From contig NC_031495.1 of the NCBI RefSeq assembly GCF_000237925.1, positions 24,756,872 through 24,820,871 on the forward strand: a stretch of 64,000 nucleotides of DNA. Reading direction: 5' to 3'. Position numbers and translations under genes: made by a program. This DNA is from Schistosoma mansoni (Eukaryota; Platyhelminthes; Trematoda; Strigeidida; Schistosomatidae). The notes beneath the pieces are model-generated. The model ran no database searches. It had not been told where the DNA came from and worked only from the letters and a program-made list of their open reading frames with translations. Positions 24,740 to 37,689 of the stretch are shown in pieces. Every line of letters starts with the position of its first letter. Within the stretch, counting starts at the first letter, position 1.

Positions 24740-26229
24740 TTGTGTTCTATGTTTCTTTTAACGGTCCTAGACTCACTGCTTGTATTTATAAGACAGTCTA
24801 TATTATTAGTCATGAGGAACTCATGCAAAAGACCTGGTTGCCGTTTTGCTGTTACATCTGGCATGCAGTGTGACAAATGCAAAGCTTGGTTCCACGAAGC
24901 GTGCACAGATTTAACAGCAAAAGCCTATAGCAGACTTAACAAATCTGATCGTAGGTAGGTTTTTGTTACGTACAACACGAATACTGTAGATTTGCTGAGT
25001 AAAATCATTACCCTACTGACAGGTCTGAGGAACAAGTCATCTAAAAACTTGGTAAATGACAGTAACACGACGGATAGCAGAACAGGGACGCACAGGGCAA
25101 ACAAGAAAAGGGATATCAGTAGGTCGACTATCGACAGTGCTGGTTAAAGCACGAGTGCTGAAACTCAGAACCATCTTAACATCGACGGTGATCGACTCCC
25201 TCAGTAAACTTGGTTCTCCAAGAGAGGAGTCCTTGAATGTAACAGCGGTTCCCAAAAAACGTGTAGGTGGTTGGACCCTTGTTAACAGGGGTAAAAAGGA
25301 CCAAGCGTCACCACCTAAGCTGAACATCCCAAGTACTGTGCGGAAATCAATTGGTGACTCGGCCGCACAGTCTACCCCCAAGACTGTCCGCCCGGTCATC
25401 AACGAGCCTAGGAATCAAAAACGCGCTTCGACATCCAAACAACAAGGCACCGAACCTGGACGCCCTGGTAAACCTGGGAAATCGTTAATGGTCCGTGACG
25501 ACTCTGTCATAATTATGAACCTTATTGACAACCCCGACCTTCCTCTCAGTTTGCAGGACAAAAGTGATAGGATGCTCTGGGGAGAATTGAACAAGAAGCT
25601 TGAACTCCCTAGAATAGAGCCTTTGACGGTCACACAGCTCACTCGGGGGAAGGAGTCTAACCACCAGAACCACCCGAGGCTACTTCATGTAACACTTAAG
25701 ATTGCTTCCGATGTAGGGGACGTCCTGCTAGCGAGTCACTTACTGAAATCCGATGGGAACGTAAGAATACTGCCCAACATACCGTATTCTGAGCGAAATC
25801 TCATCCGAAACATCCCTAAGGAATCTCGCGAGGCGTTTTTCCGTGGAAAAAATATCACTGTGAAAGGTGTACCGGAAAATATGAACCCAGCTCAAGAAAA
25901 CTCTGATATTCGGGAACGGAAATTCAATAAAGCATTCCTTGAAACTCAAAAACATACTGACCCAGCAGGTGATGCGACTAGCCAACAAAGATGGAGACTC
26001 TAGACCCCAGCTATTGAAGATAACCTTCCCCTCCTCCCACATGGCGGCTGCAACTCTGGAAGCATTTCGTGCCAACAGACGTCGGTTGCCAACTGGCATC
26101 CATATGCATTCGGATAGGCCCCATGACAGCAGGATCAAGCACAAACGAAAGCTGGAGCTGACAATTCCACCCGTGGACTGTCTTGATCATAAAAAAACGT
26201 GTAAAGGACAGGGACTACCAACTCTGTAA
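24740..26229 (+). pseudogene. LINE ORF1 (PHD-like finger and basic region)
   Basis: The first part (24740-24958) has CKRPGCRF, then MQCDKCKAWFHEAC: the Cys4-His-Cys spacing of a PHD-type finger, as known from CR1 ORF1 proteins. The main body (25056-26003) is basic and rich in Ser, Pro and Lys. A frame change leads into 25939-26229 with LLKITFPSSHMAAATLEAFR, resembling the conserved end of CR1 ORF1. The three parts are in different frames. It is presumably the RNA-binding partner of the ORF2 product. Confidence 0.75.
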
Positions 26230-28316
26230 ACATTGTATAGGTAGGCTACCTGTCCACTCACGCACGGCCCATATAGACATACAGGAAGAAGCTCACGCGT
26301 TCCAAATTGAAAGCATAAACTGCTTATACGCGAACACCGCGAGTTTACCAAACAAAATGGATGAGCTTCGTGAACTGAGCAACGCTAATGATGCTCATCT
26401 GATAGGAATATCCGAAACTTGGATATCGTCCCAGTTTACGGACCAGGAGCTAGCAATAACTGGAATGTCTTTATTTCGCAACGACAGGGAAATTGGAATG
26501 GGGGGTGGGGTAGCATTATACATACGATCATGCCTGGATGCGCACCAACTTCACAACCAAGAGTTTCTCAATCTTGATGAGTCAGTATGGTGCTCAGTAA
26601 GATTGTCTACCACCTCGAGGTGTCTAGTTGGGGTCATCTACAGAAAGTCCGCTGCCGACATCGAGTATGACAACCGTCTGCTGGAAAGATCATCTCGCTC
26701 TACGCGTCTTGGATTCTCTCAAATCCTGATTCTAGGGGACTTCAATCTTCCTAGAATCAACTTCGTGGAACATACATACATTGGAGGTGACAACTCTACT
26801 GGAGCTCTGTTCTTCAACCTCATCGGTGTCCTGGGATTATTCGAAAATGTGAAGTCGGCAACTCGTTGGAGAAACAGTCAGACGCCGTCGCGCTTAGACT
26901 GGGTATTCACAAATGAGGAATTCCTAGTCGACGACCTCTCAATCCTGGCTCCCCTGGGGAAAAGTGTTCACGCCGTCTTATCATTCAGCTTTGTCAGCAA
27001 AACGGAGCTACGATATCCTACTAGCAACAAGCGCTGGAACTTCAAACGGTTGAATGTGCTAGCTTCACACGACTATCTACAACAGGTGGATTGGGATGTT
27101 CACCCTCAACTTGAAGTGGAAGCTCATTGAGATTTCTTACTGCACACAATCTTATTTGCTACTGAGCATTCAGTTCCTCAAATGGTCCCAAAAAGCTACA
27201 AACAACCTACAATCATTAAGAATCGCACTCTTCGTTTACTAAGCCGCAAAAGGCACTGTTGGGCTGAATATAAACGAACTGATGACAACGGCGCGTACAG
27301 GCAGTACAAACATATAAGGAACGTATGCAGAAAGGCAATAAGAGAAGACAGGCTTCAGTACCAGACCAAGCTTATCGATAAATTCGCCCCCAATCCGAAA
27401 AGCTTATTCAGTTACGCAGCTTCTCTTGGACAAGGCAAAACTGGAGTTTCCCAACTGCTAGGTCCTAATGATCCAACCAATAACGATGTTGGTGCCGCTA
27501 ATCTTTTGGCCGAACACTACTCTCGGACATTTCAGCCGACCCACATCAACTATACTGATGAAAGCCTCACCTTCACCCTCACGAGACTTTCCGAAGTGGA
27601 CCTCAGCGCTGACCTGGTGTTCCGTAAACTGCAGCGCATAAGAAAAGACACTTCTCCCGGTCCGGATATGGTTCATTCTGTTATACTAGGGGAAGCACCT
27701 TTAATCTTGGCACACCACTTAGCGTGATGTTTTCACACTCACTAAGCCGAGGCAAACTGCCGGAAATTTGGAAGCTGGCTAACATCACACCGATTTTCAA
27801 AGGAGGTCAACGCAGCGAACTCCCAAGCTACCAAACGGTGGCACTTCTCTCTATACCATCTAAGATTGTGGAGCCCCTGATAGTATACATGACTACTTAT
27901 TATTCATAAAGTTCTTCTCAACCAAATATCGTGGTTTCAGGAAGGGTCACTCTTATATAACCAACCTTCTGACTGCGGTGGACAGATGGACAGGCATTCT
28001 TAATCGTAAGGGGAAGGTTGACGTTATTTACCTTGATTTATCGAAATCTTTTGATAGGGTCAACCATATATGTCTTATCAATAAGCTTAAACGATTGAGT
28101 ATCAAACCAGCTCTAATTGACTGGCTCGCTTCATATTTAAAAAATCGACATTTTAAGGTCGGTGTTGACTTCACTTTCTCTCAGGCTATGGAATGTCGTG
28201 GTGGGGTGCCCCAGGGCTCAATACTAGGATCTCTTCTCCTCTTGATTTATATAAACGATCTTCCACTACAAGTATTGTCTGACCTATTGCTTTTTGCTGA
28301 TGATGTGAAATTTTGA
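26183..28316 (+). pseudogene. LINE ORF2 (endonuclease-reverse transcriptase)
   Basis: The endonuclease (26183-27130) shows YANTASLPNK, ISETWI, the ILGDFNLPRINF block and SRLDWVFTN, then LGKSVHAVL where CR1 enzymes normally have SDH. The catalytic Asp is thus Val here. The reverse transcriptase follows with DTSPGPDMVHSVIL (in 27182-27727), WKLANITPIFKGG (27724-27909), YLDLSKSFDRVNH, GVPQGSILGSLL and LLLFADDVKF (27978-28313). At least three frame breaks separate these. A C-terminal piece, FIRPHLEYGNIVF, follows at 28581-28745. Confidence 0.85.
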
Positions 28317-28750
28317 AGAGAGGTGCGCAACCAAGAGGATATACTAGCACTTCAGGAGGATCTGACTTGACTTCGAAGTTGGACAGACGACAACGGACTT
28401 GCCTTCAACACTTCAAAATGTAAAGTAGTCTATCTGAGACATGTTGCAGACTATAGTTACAACTAAGGAATCTCCTCTTTAGAAGTATCCCAAGTCGAAA
28501 AAGATCTAGGAGTGTTGGTACCCTACCACTTGAAATCGTAGGCTAACTGTGACAAAAACGCATTTCAAGCAAACCTTACATTGGTATCATTGAAGCGCAG
28601 TTTTGGCCAGTTTGAAAGTAAAACGTTCCACATAATCTTCAACAGTTTTATTCGTCCCCATTTAGAGTACGGAAACATAGTATTTCCTCCCTCCCCCCAA
28701 AACGATAAGGATACTCTGAAACTCTGGAGTAATATTTTTCGGCCGATATT

Positions 28751-29517
28751 TGTTCATGACAGTTCATGACAGATTTGTAACGTGGTATGATGTAGGTCGT
28801 TTTCCAACAATAAGGGTAAGAACCTGATTCCATAGAGAGAGTAAACAGCTTTAGAAGAAGAAGTGGAATATCCGGACCACCTACTTGTAAAGAAAGGAGG
28901 AAATTCCGTCTGCTCCATGACTTCTCGAAACCTCAAGGGTATTCACAGCCTCACTAATTTTCAAGCATGGGAAGGAGATAGATTTTATTGGGTTACTAGT
29001 TACGTACGTAACTCTTGAAACTGAGCCATTCGCAAAAATACCACGGGAAAGGTCTGCTATAGTTTTAGAGTCGTAAGTAAAATTGGTATATTAACATTTT
29101 GAGCTGTTTAGCGTGTTTATTGAAAAGGAGAACTAAGTTTTGTACTTTTGAGCTAGTATTAAGTGCCAATTACTTCTCGCTAATGGCTTTTAGCTTATGT
29201 TTCTCTTTGATTTGCTAGAAAATTATTGTTATCTGTGCAACAGCCGTGAAGTCGTTTCACTCATAATAACGTTTATGGAGGCGTCTTAGTTTATTACGAT
29301 ATTTAGCTGGTATATATAATTCGTAAGCTTTACAAACCTGTACGTTTTAATTGGTGCACAGGAATCTAGACAAGAGTTAACGATCAAATAGAATTTGTCG
29401 ATGGCAACTATGAGACTATTACATGAGAAAAATTCACCCGAGTCTGAGAGTTTAATCAGTGAGATCAAAAGGTCCCAGTCGGCGTACTTATGCATGATAA
29501 TAAGGTCATTCATATTA
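28751..29517. other. unrecognised spacer
   Basis: It lies between the LINE remnant and the second copy of the duplicated block. There is a small direct repeat 'gttcatgaca' near 28750-28769. No coding or repeat signal was recognised. Confidence 0.4.
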
Positions 29518-30145
29518 TCCTTACAACGTTAACTGTTCGGTTTTTATACCAAACGTAATCATTTCAAAACAGATATTTATAATCGAAAATCCCAATTACA
29601 ACACTTTATGATTTCTCACCAGAACAGAAACATCTCATCTGTCATAAAACTAACTTAGATACGATTTACATCAAAGCACCTCAACCTTTGGAAAATAACT
29701 AGGTAAGTATGAAGTCGCAGAAACTGCATTGCAACTTTATGATAGTAGCGCGTTAACCGAATGCAAAAGAAAGTAAATTATGCCAAGTTCTAATACAACA
29801 CCGGATGGCTTTTTCCGAAATACATTTCATACAAAAAATCCGTTAGGGTTTATAAACAGACACTACGATATCATTAATACAACATAATTATGTTCACAAA
29901 GTTTAGTCTTCCCCTACTAACATTGCTAATACAATTATTAAAACTACTTTATTATTATATCGATTTCGTCTCGTCATACTGTAGTGGTATAACGATTTGG
30001 ACTAACAGACATTTGCACCAGACTCTAATTTGTCAGTCATTCAGTAATAATCAACTCTTACTATATATACACACACATTAATGAACAAATTATAGTACAC
30101 ATAAAATTTAATATTGAGGTGTAAATCATCCTGAATTATTCTTAC

Positions 30146-30244
30146 TTTGATTGTCACGTTTTCCTGACCAGTTGCTATCAAGACTTTAATGGGAGGAAGG
30201 TGATCAGCACTACTATGGTACTCCACCACTGCTCGCATGGCATT
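30146..30244 (-). pseudogene. orphan copy of PDK exon 6
   Basis: Identical sequence and splice borders to 13432-13530, but upstream of exon 1 and without neighbouring exons 1-4 or 7. It is either a recent partial duplication or an assembly duplicate. Confidence 0.85.
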
Positions 30245-31590
30245 CTGTGAAGAATAAAAATCAACACAAACATCGAATTTTAATCCTACATATACTAATA
30301 GCTAATAAAAGTAAGTTTAAAATAGGATACAATAACTTTAAAATGAGATTTTAAGAAGCATACGAATAGAGATCTAATACACTGACTAATATATGGACTG
30401 GACAATAAGCGGCTTGTTTAAATTTCAAATCCCCACTTATTTTAGTTCCACGACTCCTTGTAATGAAAACAGGTTGATCCAAACTCTACATTTATTGATC
30501 AGAAAGGTACTTTTTTATGTTACCTTAAATGATTCTTTGAAAGTGTTACTAATGACAGCATAAATTAAATGGGAAGCTGATTCGATTGAACAGGGGGTTT
30601 ATCAAAGTTCAACTAAGGGAATCTGTAGTTTCTCATAAACAGTAGGTAGAGGACAACTTCCAGGTAATGAGGACATAGGACAAGTGAATTCAGGGACGTT
30701 GTTGTAACCCAATATCATTGAGCCAAAGATGTACATCCAGGTTTTGTAACTCAGCAGTGGACATATCTACCACTCATTATTGCTGAAACAGGGTGCTCTA
30801 CCAACACGTATAATGAGAAATTCAATAGTAGAAAAGAAAAACTGTGGAGAATTATAGAACACAGCTGCATTAAAGATCTTCATAAAACTACGACTAAGCT
30901 TTCGAAGTCTTTAGTTCGAATAAAAGACATGCCCACTAGTTTCAACAGAAAGTTGTGACTAGAGTTTGGATTACATTGGTTGTGATGCACTTTATAGTAA
31001 AGGGTAATTTTGTGAAGTTGTGACTTCTTTCAGAGAATATCGAAGATAAACCAAGTCACCTAGGTTTTTATAACTTATGAATTTATATATTAAACGAGGA
31101 ACATTTGTCCTTGGCATAATCTTACATTTATTTGCACCCATACACATACTCACTAAATCACATGGTTTTCGACAAACATTACGATTTCATCCCCAAACTT
31201 GTTTGTGTTCACTGACCATATGTGATTCGATTGGTTATTTATACTACCTAAAGCTGTATTACCTTGTAAAAGACATATGGGGTCATGAAATGTCATTTTC
31301 TTGCTTTTCGGTACGTTGTTACTACATTAATACTATAATAAACAAACTATATTATATTCAGTCTTCTTGAAACTATGAAGTCAAATTTTAGTAGTAATAT
31401 TTTTATAGTTTATAACACTTTTCGTTCGCCTACGAATATAAGTAACATGATCTTTATTTTGAGCAATTCATTATGAGGTTATCGAAACAAACTACTTGAA
31501 GTCATTTTTCCTATAAATCATTCATCTCCATGTAGATATACAATTTTGGTGAAATTTAAACATGAAAAAATTAACAACATAAAAACTTAC

Positions 31591-31661
31591 CTTCAGCAGT
31601 TCAAACAAAATATGATACAAATGCGAAGGCACATAGACAAATTCAACTTTTGCATTGTCAC
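31591..31661 (-). pseudogene. orphan copy of PDK exon 5
   Basis: Identical to 14877-14947 with intact splice sites. Same context and caveat as the exon 6 copy. Confidence 0.85.
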
Positions 31662-32503
31662 CTGCAAAGAACGAAGTAATCGAAAATTCCTCATTTTGAT
31701 AGTAACATATATATTTTTATATAGACATTATAAATGAAAAGATGGGGGTAATTGTGATCGGAAACTACTTGTGAATAAATCAAACAGGTTACTTTATGAG
31801 ATACGTCCTTAAATAAAACTATAAGCGCGAATAAAGCTTTCGTTTCATAGATTTTCCCCAATACTTGATTAAAACTTGCATACATTAGAAAAATTAGTAT
31901 AACGGTATACAGATGCACATATGCTCAACACCCTTTATTTTTTCAGTGAATCGATTGATACAGTACTGAAATGTGGATGGGAAACAACTTATAATATTCC
32001 ATATTTTACTCTTATCATAAACAATTACGCGAGACGCTACGATTAAAAGAGAATATACAACTTGGCATCCATGTGCAGATAAACACAGTTAATTGTGCGC
32101 TAACGCTTGGCAATTGAAACGGAACGGAATGACTCGAATTTTCCTATCCTAAAAGTAATCATCAATATATTAACGATTTAATTTGGACTAACAAAACCAG
32201 TCGATACCAGAGTGAAAAGCCTAATTTGCGGTGAGGTGTTACGAGACATTTAATCATGCCATGGATTTATTTAAATTCAAGATATGATAAAATTTTAACA
32301 GACAGAACACGATATCATGAATGCTAGATTCTCAATATCCTAGTATTCACACTATTAAATATCTAGTTTAAATGAAGTTTGGATCTACAGCCTAACTGTT
32401 GAAAATAATTAAGCAACCAGTGAACAACTACTTCACAAAATGTATAGCTACTACAATCCTCTCAATTAATGTGAATTCCCTTTTTGGTTCTACCTTTTAT
32501 AAA

Positions 32504-33189
32504 AATAAGCAAAGGAAAAACCAAGATTCCCAATACAATACAGAGAATACCAAACAAACCACACTCGGTTGAGAGACTCTGAAAGGGGTGGAAACTTTCA
32601 CGTACTTCTTCAGCATCATCGATGAACAGGGAGGATCCGATGCAGACGTAAAGGCGAGGATTGGCAAATCCAGGGCCGATGTCCTACAGTTGAACAACAT
32701 ATGGGACTCAAAACAACTATCAACCAATATCAAAGTCAGAATCTTCAATACGAGCGTCAAGACAGTCCTAATGTACGGAGCTGAAAACCGGAGAACTACT
32801 ACAACCATCATCAAAAAAGTAAAAGTATTTATAAACAATTGTCTACACGAGATACTAAATGTCCGTCAACCGGATGCCATCATCAACAACCTACTATGGG
32901 AGAGGACAAACCAGCTTCCAGATGAAGAGGAAATCAGGAAAAGACGCTGGAGGTGGATAGGAAATGCATTACGGAAATAATCAAACTACATCACGAAGCA
33001 AGCCCTAACTTGGAATCCGGAAGGGAAGCGGAAAAGAGGAAGGCCAAAGAACACACTGAGCCTAGAATGATAAACAGACATCAAAAGAATTGACAGCAAC
33101 TGGAAAGGATTGCTCAGGACAGAGTTCGATGGAGAATGCTGGTGGGCTGCCTATGCTCCTCCACTAGGGTCAGCAGGCATAAATAAGCA
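32504..33189 (+). pseudogene. RTE-type LINE fragment, duplicate copy
   Basis: The second copy of the fragment at 15790-16475, carried inside the duplicated block. It does not represent an independent insertion. Confidence 0.85.
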
Positions 33190-33663
33190 AGTTTTTATCG
33201 CATCCCAATCTCTCTTCGACTCCTCGGTGCTGAAAGGCATTAAAATAAACGAATACATGGAAATACATTTACCTTGTTCCACATAACCCTTTGACTTCCG
33301 TTCACACAACCAGATATCCCAAGAAATGTCTAAGATCAAAGTCATATTTGTCAATATTATGACCATACAAATGTAACACCTGGAAAAGATTCAACCAATC
33401 TACTTCATAATATAAGGTTTCGATATACCAGAAAATCCAACTAAATATTTTTGTTTTATCCTCCTAATGAATCCATTATCTCTGACTTTTGAGTCACATC
33501 ATACTGTAACAAAATATTCAGTGATTTCAGTCCCCATAAAGTAGCTTACCGCTGAAACGAAGCTAAAAAACATTCATTGAAAACTTGTTGAATCAAGTTA
33601 TTTTCACCTCTGACCATCTTTTAGATCTTTTTCACCTACTTCTGTACACGTGTGTATTAACAT

Positions 33664-36600
33664 ATGAACATATGATCTTCCATTCCGTTTTCGAATACCA
33701 CATGGCGTGGCTCATAGGTTTTCGCTCCTAGCTTTACTTCTGCCTGCATATGCTTCTTGTTCTCAATAGTTAGTTGTTACGATGGCAGAACTCCAATATA
33801 TTTGTTGTCCGTTTTCACATTTTATTGTTATATCCGCATTACGTGCCTGGACTGAATATTTGATGCCGAATATAGCGATGATATTTGGATCAACAAACTA
33901 TTTTTAATTGTTGATTACAAGAGCGAAAGAAACTTGAGCACGGCCATTCCTAACAATTTAAGCAAACTCCAGAATATTTTTCTTTTGTGTATTTTTTGTC
34001 TTCGGTATATTAACACACTAATTTTCTTTCGTAATAACTGTCATCATCTTTGAAAATGATATTTTTTTGTTCCGCCAAAGTTATCGGGTGAGCCCAACGT
34101 GATTCAGATAATTGGATGGTCTATTAATTATGGAAATAGAGAGACATGAATAACATAACAAACAGTAACTAAAGGACAAGAAAAATGAGTCAACAAACCT
34201 AATATCTTTTATGATAGCAATAAGGTTATGGTTGGTGATTAAATAAAGTATAGTCATTCAAGGTCAAGGAGATTTAATGTGGTGGTGGGCGTTTCATTTT
34301 GTGATTGGTGGGTTTGTTTATCGATCACACTTTACAATCTGACTATTCCCACTTATCTCATTAGGTGGTCCACCAAACAACTATTGATGCACCAAATACT
34401 TCTTACGGACTTCTACCCTTAAAGAAAACAGCTTCTATCAACTTTGTAAAACTCCTTAAAGCGATCTTTTAAACCTCTAACTGATTTAATTTATCCATCC
34501 CCTGAATATATCTGCCAAATATTGCGGAGATTCAAAATGTCGGTGTTCCGTGATCTTCATTGATCAAATCCTTGTTACACTGAGACGTAAAAGAGTATGT
34601 TCAGACAAGATGGCTCAAAGCCAATAAAAATGGTAGAGACGATCGACAGGAAAATTATATATTGTTTTACGCAGAGGTACAAAAATTGAGAATTTTGAAC
34701 TGAGAGGCTGGAAAAGGAAATGCGTATCATTGCAGGATGTCGACTGACTGATGATTGACCAAATGCCCTAAACAAGATCGTGTACAGTAAGAAAAACTAG
34801 GTCAGCATTTACACTGAATCCTCGTCAAACTAGTTGTTTTAAGAAATTACTTTCTCATATGTTCTCATTCAACAACCCTCATCAGTATGAATGGGAATTA
34901 TGGCTTATGAAGGTTAGTTTTGATTTGTTAATTCCCCTTTCGTCGTTTATGAATCATGGATAATCATGATTACTCTCGGTGGTGATAAAATGTAGCAATC
35001 CAGCTCCTTATTGCTAGACTACTCAACAGCCAGTTTCACACATAATATTGTATAGGACTGAATGATTTGGAAACGTATATAACTTGTCCGGTTCGATAGT
35101 GATACCACTTTCTCTCAAATTATCCTTCATGTTCCGTATATGTTAACCTTCATCTGGGACCTGTGCAGCAATGTTTCAACACTTAGTCTTTGTTGACAAA
35201 AGCTGGATAACTTTAATTAACATATGTTTAGATTATTTCATTTTGTTATTAAATGGTGTCGGGCAGCCAACAATAAGGTCTAATTTGACTAAAGTCAGGG
35301 TTGAGGCTTGAAGTGGTTGCTTAAAAATGCTATTTTGATATCTGCCGATGATGTACATTAGTTGGCTTGATTCACGCCGAAAAGATTTCGATCCTATGTT
35401 ATTACGAATATTCCTGATTATACTGAGTACATTCTTCTGTGCCGGAAAAGGAATTGACTATATAACGGTAGAGTGGTATTGTGGAGGTATTTCGCATTTT
35501 CTAGTATAAATCATTATCGCGATATTGTGCTGCAGATATTATGCCCAAAATTTGTGTCTTCATATAATCGTCGATTGTAGCTCAAGAAAGTTTCGAACCC
35601 TGTTCAGAAAAACGCAATTAATGACGTACATCTATATTTCGTCAGATTGTTTTCTGTACTTCGGTCAAATATTAGGACTTTTGATTGCAGTTATGCTGAC
35701 AATAGATTTCTCAAATTTAAGACATGATCTTTACAAACTTCCGGCTCACTTCGTAGTCAGAAATGAACGGACGATTACAGGACAAACATTTTATTGATGA
35801 TAAATTCAAGTTACGATTTTTTGCGCAAAGTAACGATTGTTTAGCAGGGGATAAATGGGATACAAGAATGAATGGAAGTCGATGATGGTACATATGACAA
35901 ACAGGTGACTGACTGCAATAAGCACACTCGAAAACTGGATACATTAGTTGAATGTGGAACCTCTGATGCGTGTTCCTATCCATGACATGCAATTCATTTA
36001 TATGCGTTGTCCTTGATCTTGAGAAGGAACGATAAACTGTTTAAAACAAAACGACCTACATACCGGATGATATGGTGAGGGTTCATTGACATTTTACTGG
36101 CCGTACACTGCCATCAAATCAAAGATTAGAGGTGAAGGAATCACGAATATGAATATTTTGATCTTTGATAAATAAAAGTACGAGCTTCAGAAAGCTGAGT
36201 TTTGATGCAGATAAAGAAAAAACTAGTAGTTCAAATGCTGCAAATACGTTGATAATCACCCTGGTTAAAGTGAAAAGGTAGGATGCAAAGATATGTGGGA
36301 CTTCGTGACATGACTTAGACGTATCTCAATAAGGCTGTTCTTGCCAGGCATATATCTTGAAAGATACACAACATGAATAAGCACAATGATCGATACCCAG
36401 TTTCCTTGATCATTGATATCATTGTAGACTACAGAGCAAATAAAAATTACCAGATGGCGTTTTCGTAGATCAAGAACCGGCAGATGTAACGTTAATAATT
36501 GAAAGGTACATTGTAGCTGACGAATTTAGCCGTCTTATGTGTTAGTTATTATTATCCACAACTTTTCAAAGTAAACCGATATGGTCCTGTCGACACAATG

Positions 36601-37689
36601 GAGATTTTTCACAGCAAGGTGATCCACTGTTAATTTGGTCAGGTACAGCATTTCTCTTGACGTTAAAATAGTTGGCGTTTCTCCCTGACCGTCCAGAACT
36701 ATTAGTTTTAAAGAGGATCGACGATTAAGGTTCAGGTTACATACTACGTTAGACGGAGATACAGTAAATATCCTAATGATTGTATTAGGATGACTTATCA
36801 CTATCACCTGAGCATGGGTATTTTAATGAAGAATCCTTGACTGGGCCTGATCCTCAGATCAGGGTTTTTTTATTTTTTAATTACCATAGCCTTTGTTTAC
36901 ATCGGTATTCCAGGGCTTTTAACAAGAGCAAAAAGTCAAAATGATACGTTTTCCGCATACGACACAAATGTATCTGAATTCAGTCACTAGAAATATTCAT
37001 AAGATGCGTGGCTGAAGAAATATATATTTAGGATCTACTGCAAAATCAATTCTGGCCATCCAATAGTTACAACTCAAACTGACCTTCCCTATCCTGGTAA
37101 AGAGTATCCCACTTCCTCAGTATACTCAAAGGAGTAGATAATCGTACTAAAAATTTACATTCCGTGAAGAATAAAGGGAAATCATAATGTTAATGGGATA
37201 CGAAGAAGCTGCTCCAACGGTTGGTCCTACCTAGTCAATTTATTAATCAACGCTTTACATGATCAGCTTATACTAGCTATGATAAATGATTCAAAGACCA
37301 GTGATTGGCCTTCCTAGGCAGGGATAGGTTCAGCAAAACAACCAATGTATTCCATTTTTACATTGAAATATAAATACGTGAGACTCGTTGACTAACTGAA
37401 ACTGAGGACAGTTTGAGCTCATTTCAGTACAATACAGATCGGACAGACGTAATACAATACAATTGCCGGATATTTTGGTGACAATGTTATTTCTATTCTA
37501 ATGCAGTTGCTGGTGTCTATATGAATTTAATTCAATAACAAAGAGGTCCAATTGTCGCGGTATTCCAATATATTTATCATTTCAGTCTATTTGTGCCCAT
37601 TTAGTCCTATTATACGTTGATTGTTATTCACTACTCTAGAAGCTGACTAGTTTATATTCACATTTGTGTACTGAGAACAGAAGGCCTAT
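33664..37689. other. unrecognised sequence
   Basis: Frames of about 90 codons at 35525-35797 (plus), 35992-35717 (minus) and 36807-36535 (minus) have no recognisable domain and no supporting exon chain. I recognised no known repeat here. Confidence 0.4.

Larger units (their letters stand above)
24672..28750 (+). mobile_element. CR1-type LINE, two-ORF, decayed
   Basis: Order of parts: a PHD-like zinc-finger stretch, a basic ORF1 body, an APE-type endonuclease, and a reverse transcriptase with FADD. Frames change several times, so it is inactive. The foldback at 23262-24671 is inserted just upstream, so the LINE's 5' end may extend beyond 23262. The 3' end peters out near 28750 without a clear tail. 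It lies upstream of the PDK gene in the opposite orientation. Confidence 0.85.
29518..33663. repeat. 4.1-kb duplicated segment, copy 2
   Basis: Direct copy of 12804-16949 at offset +16714. I found no mismatch in the stretches compared. It lies 5' of PDK exon 1, so the kinase exons it carries cannot be in order in the PDK transcript. Confidence 0.95.

Noticed and set aside
30146-31661. A second PDK gene from the duplicated exons
   Set aside because: Only exons 5 and 6 are duplicated, they lie upstream of exon 1, and the block may be an assembly duplicate.
35525-36807. Three frames of about 90 codons on both strands
   Set aside because: No domain, no signal peptide of convincing shape, no exon chain; likely chance frames.
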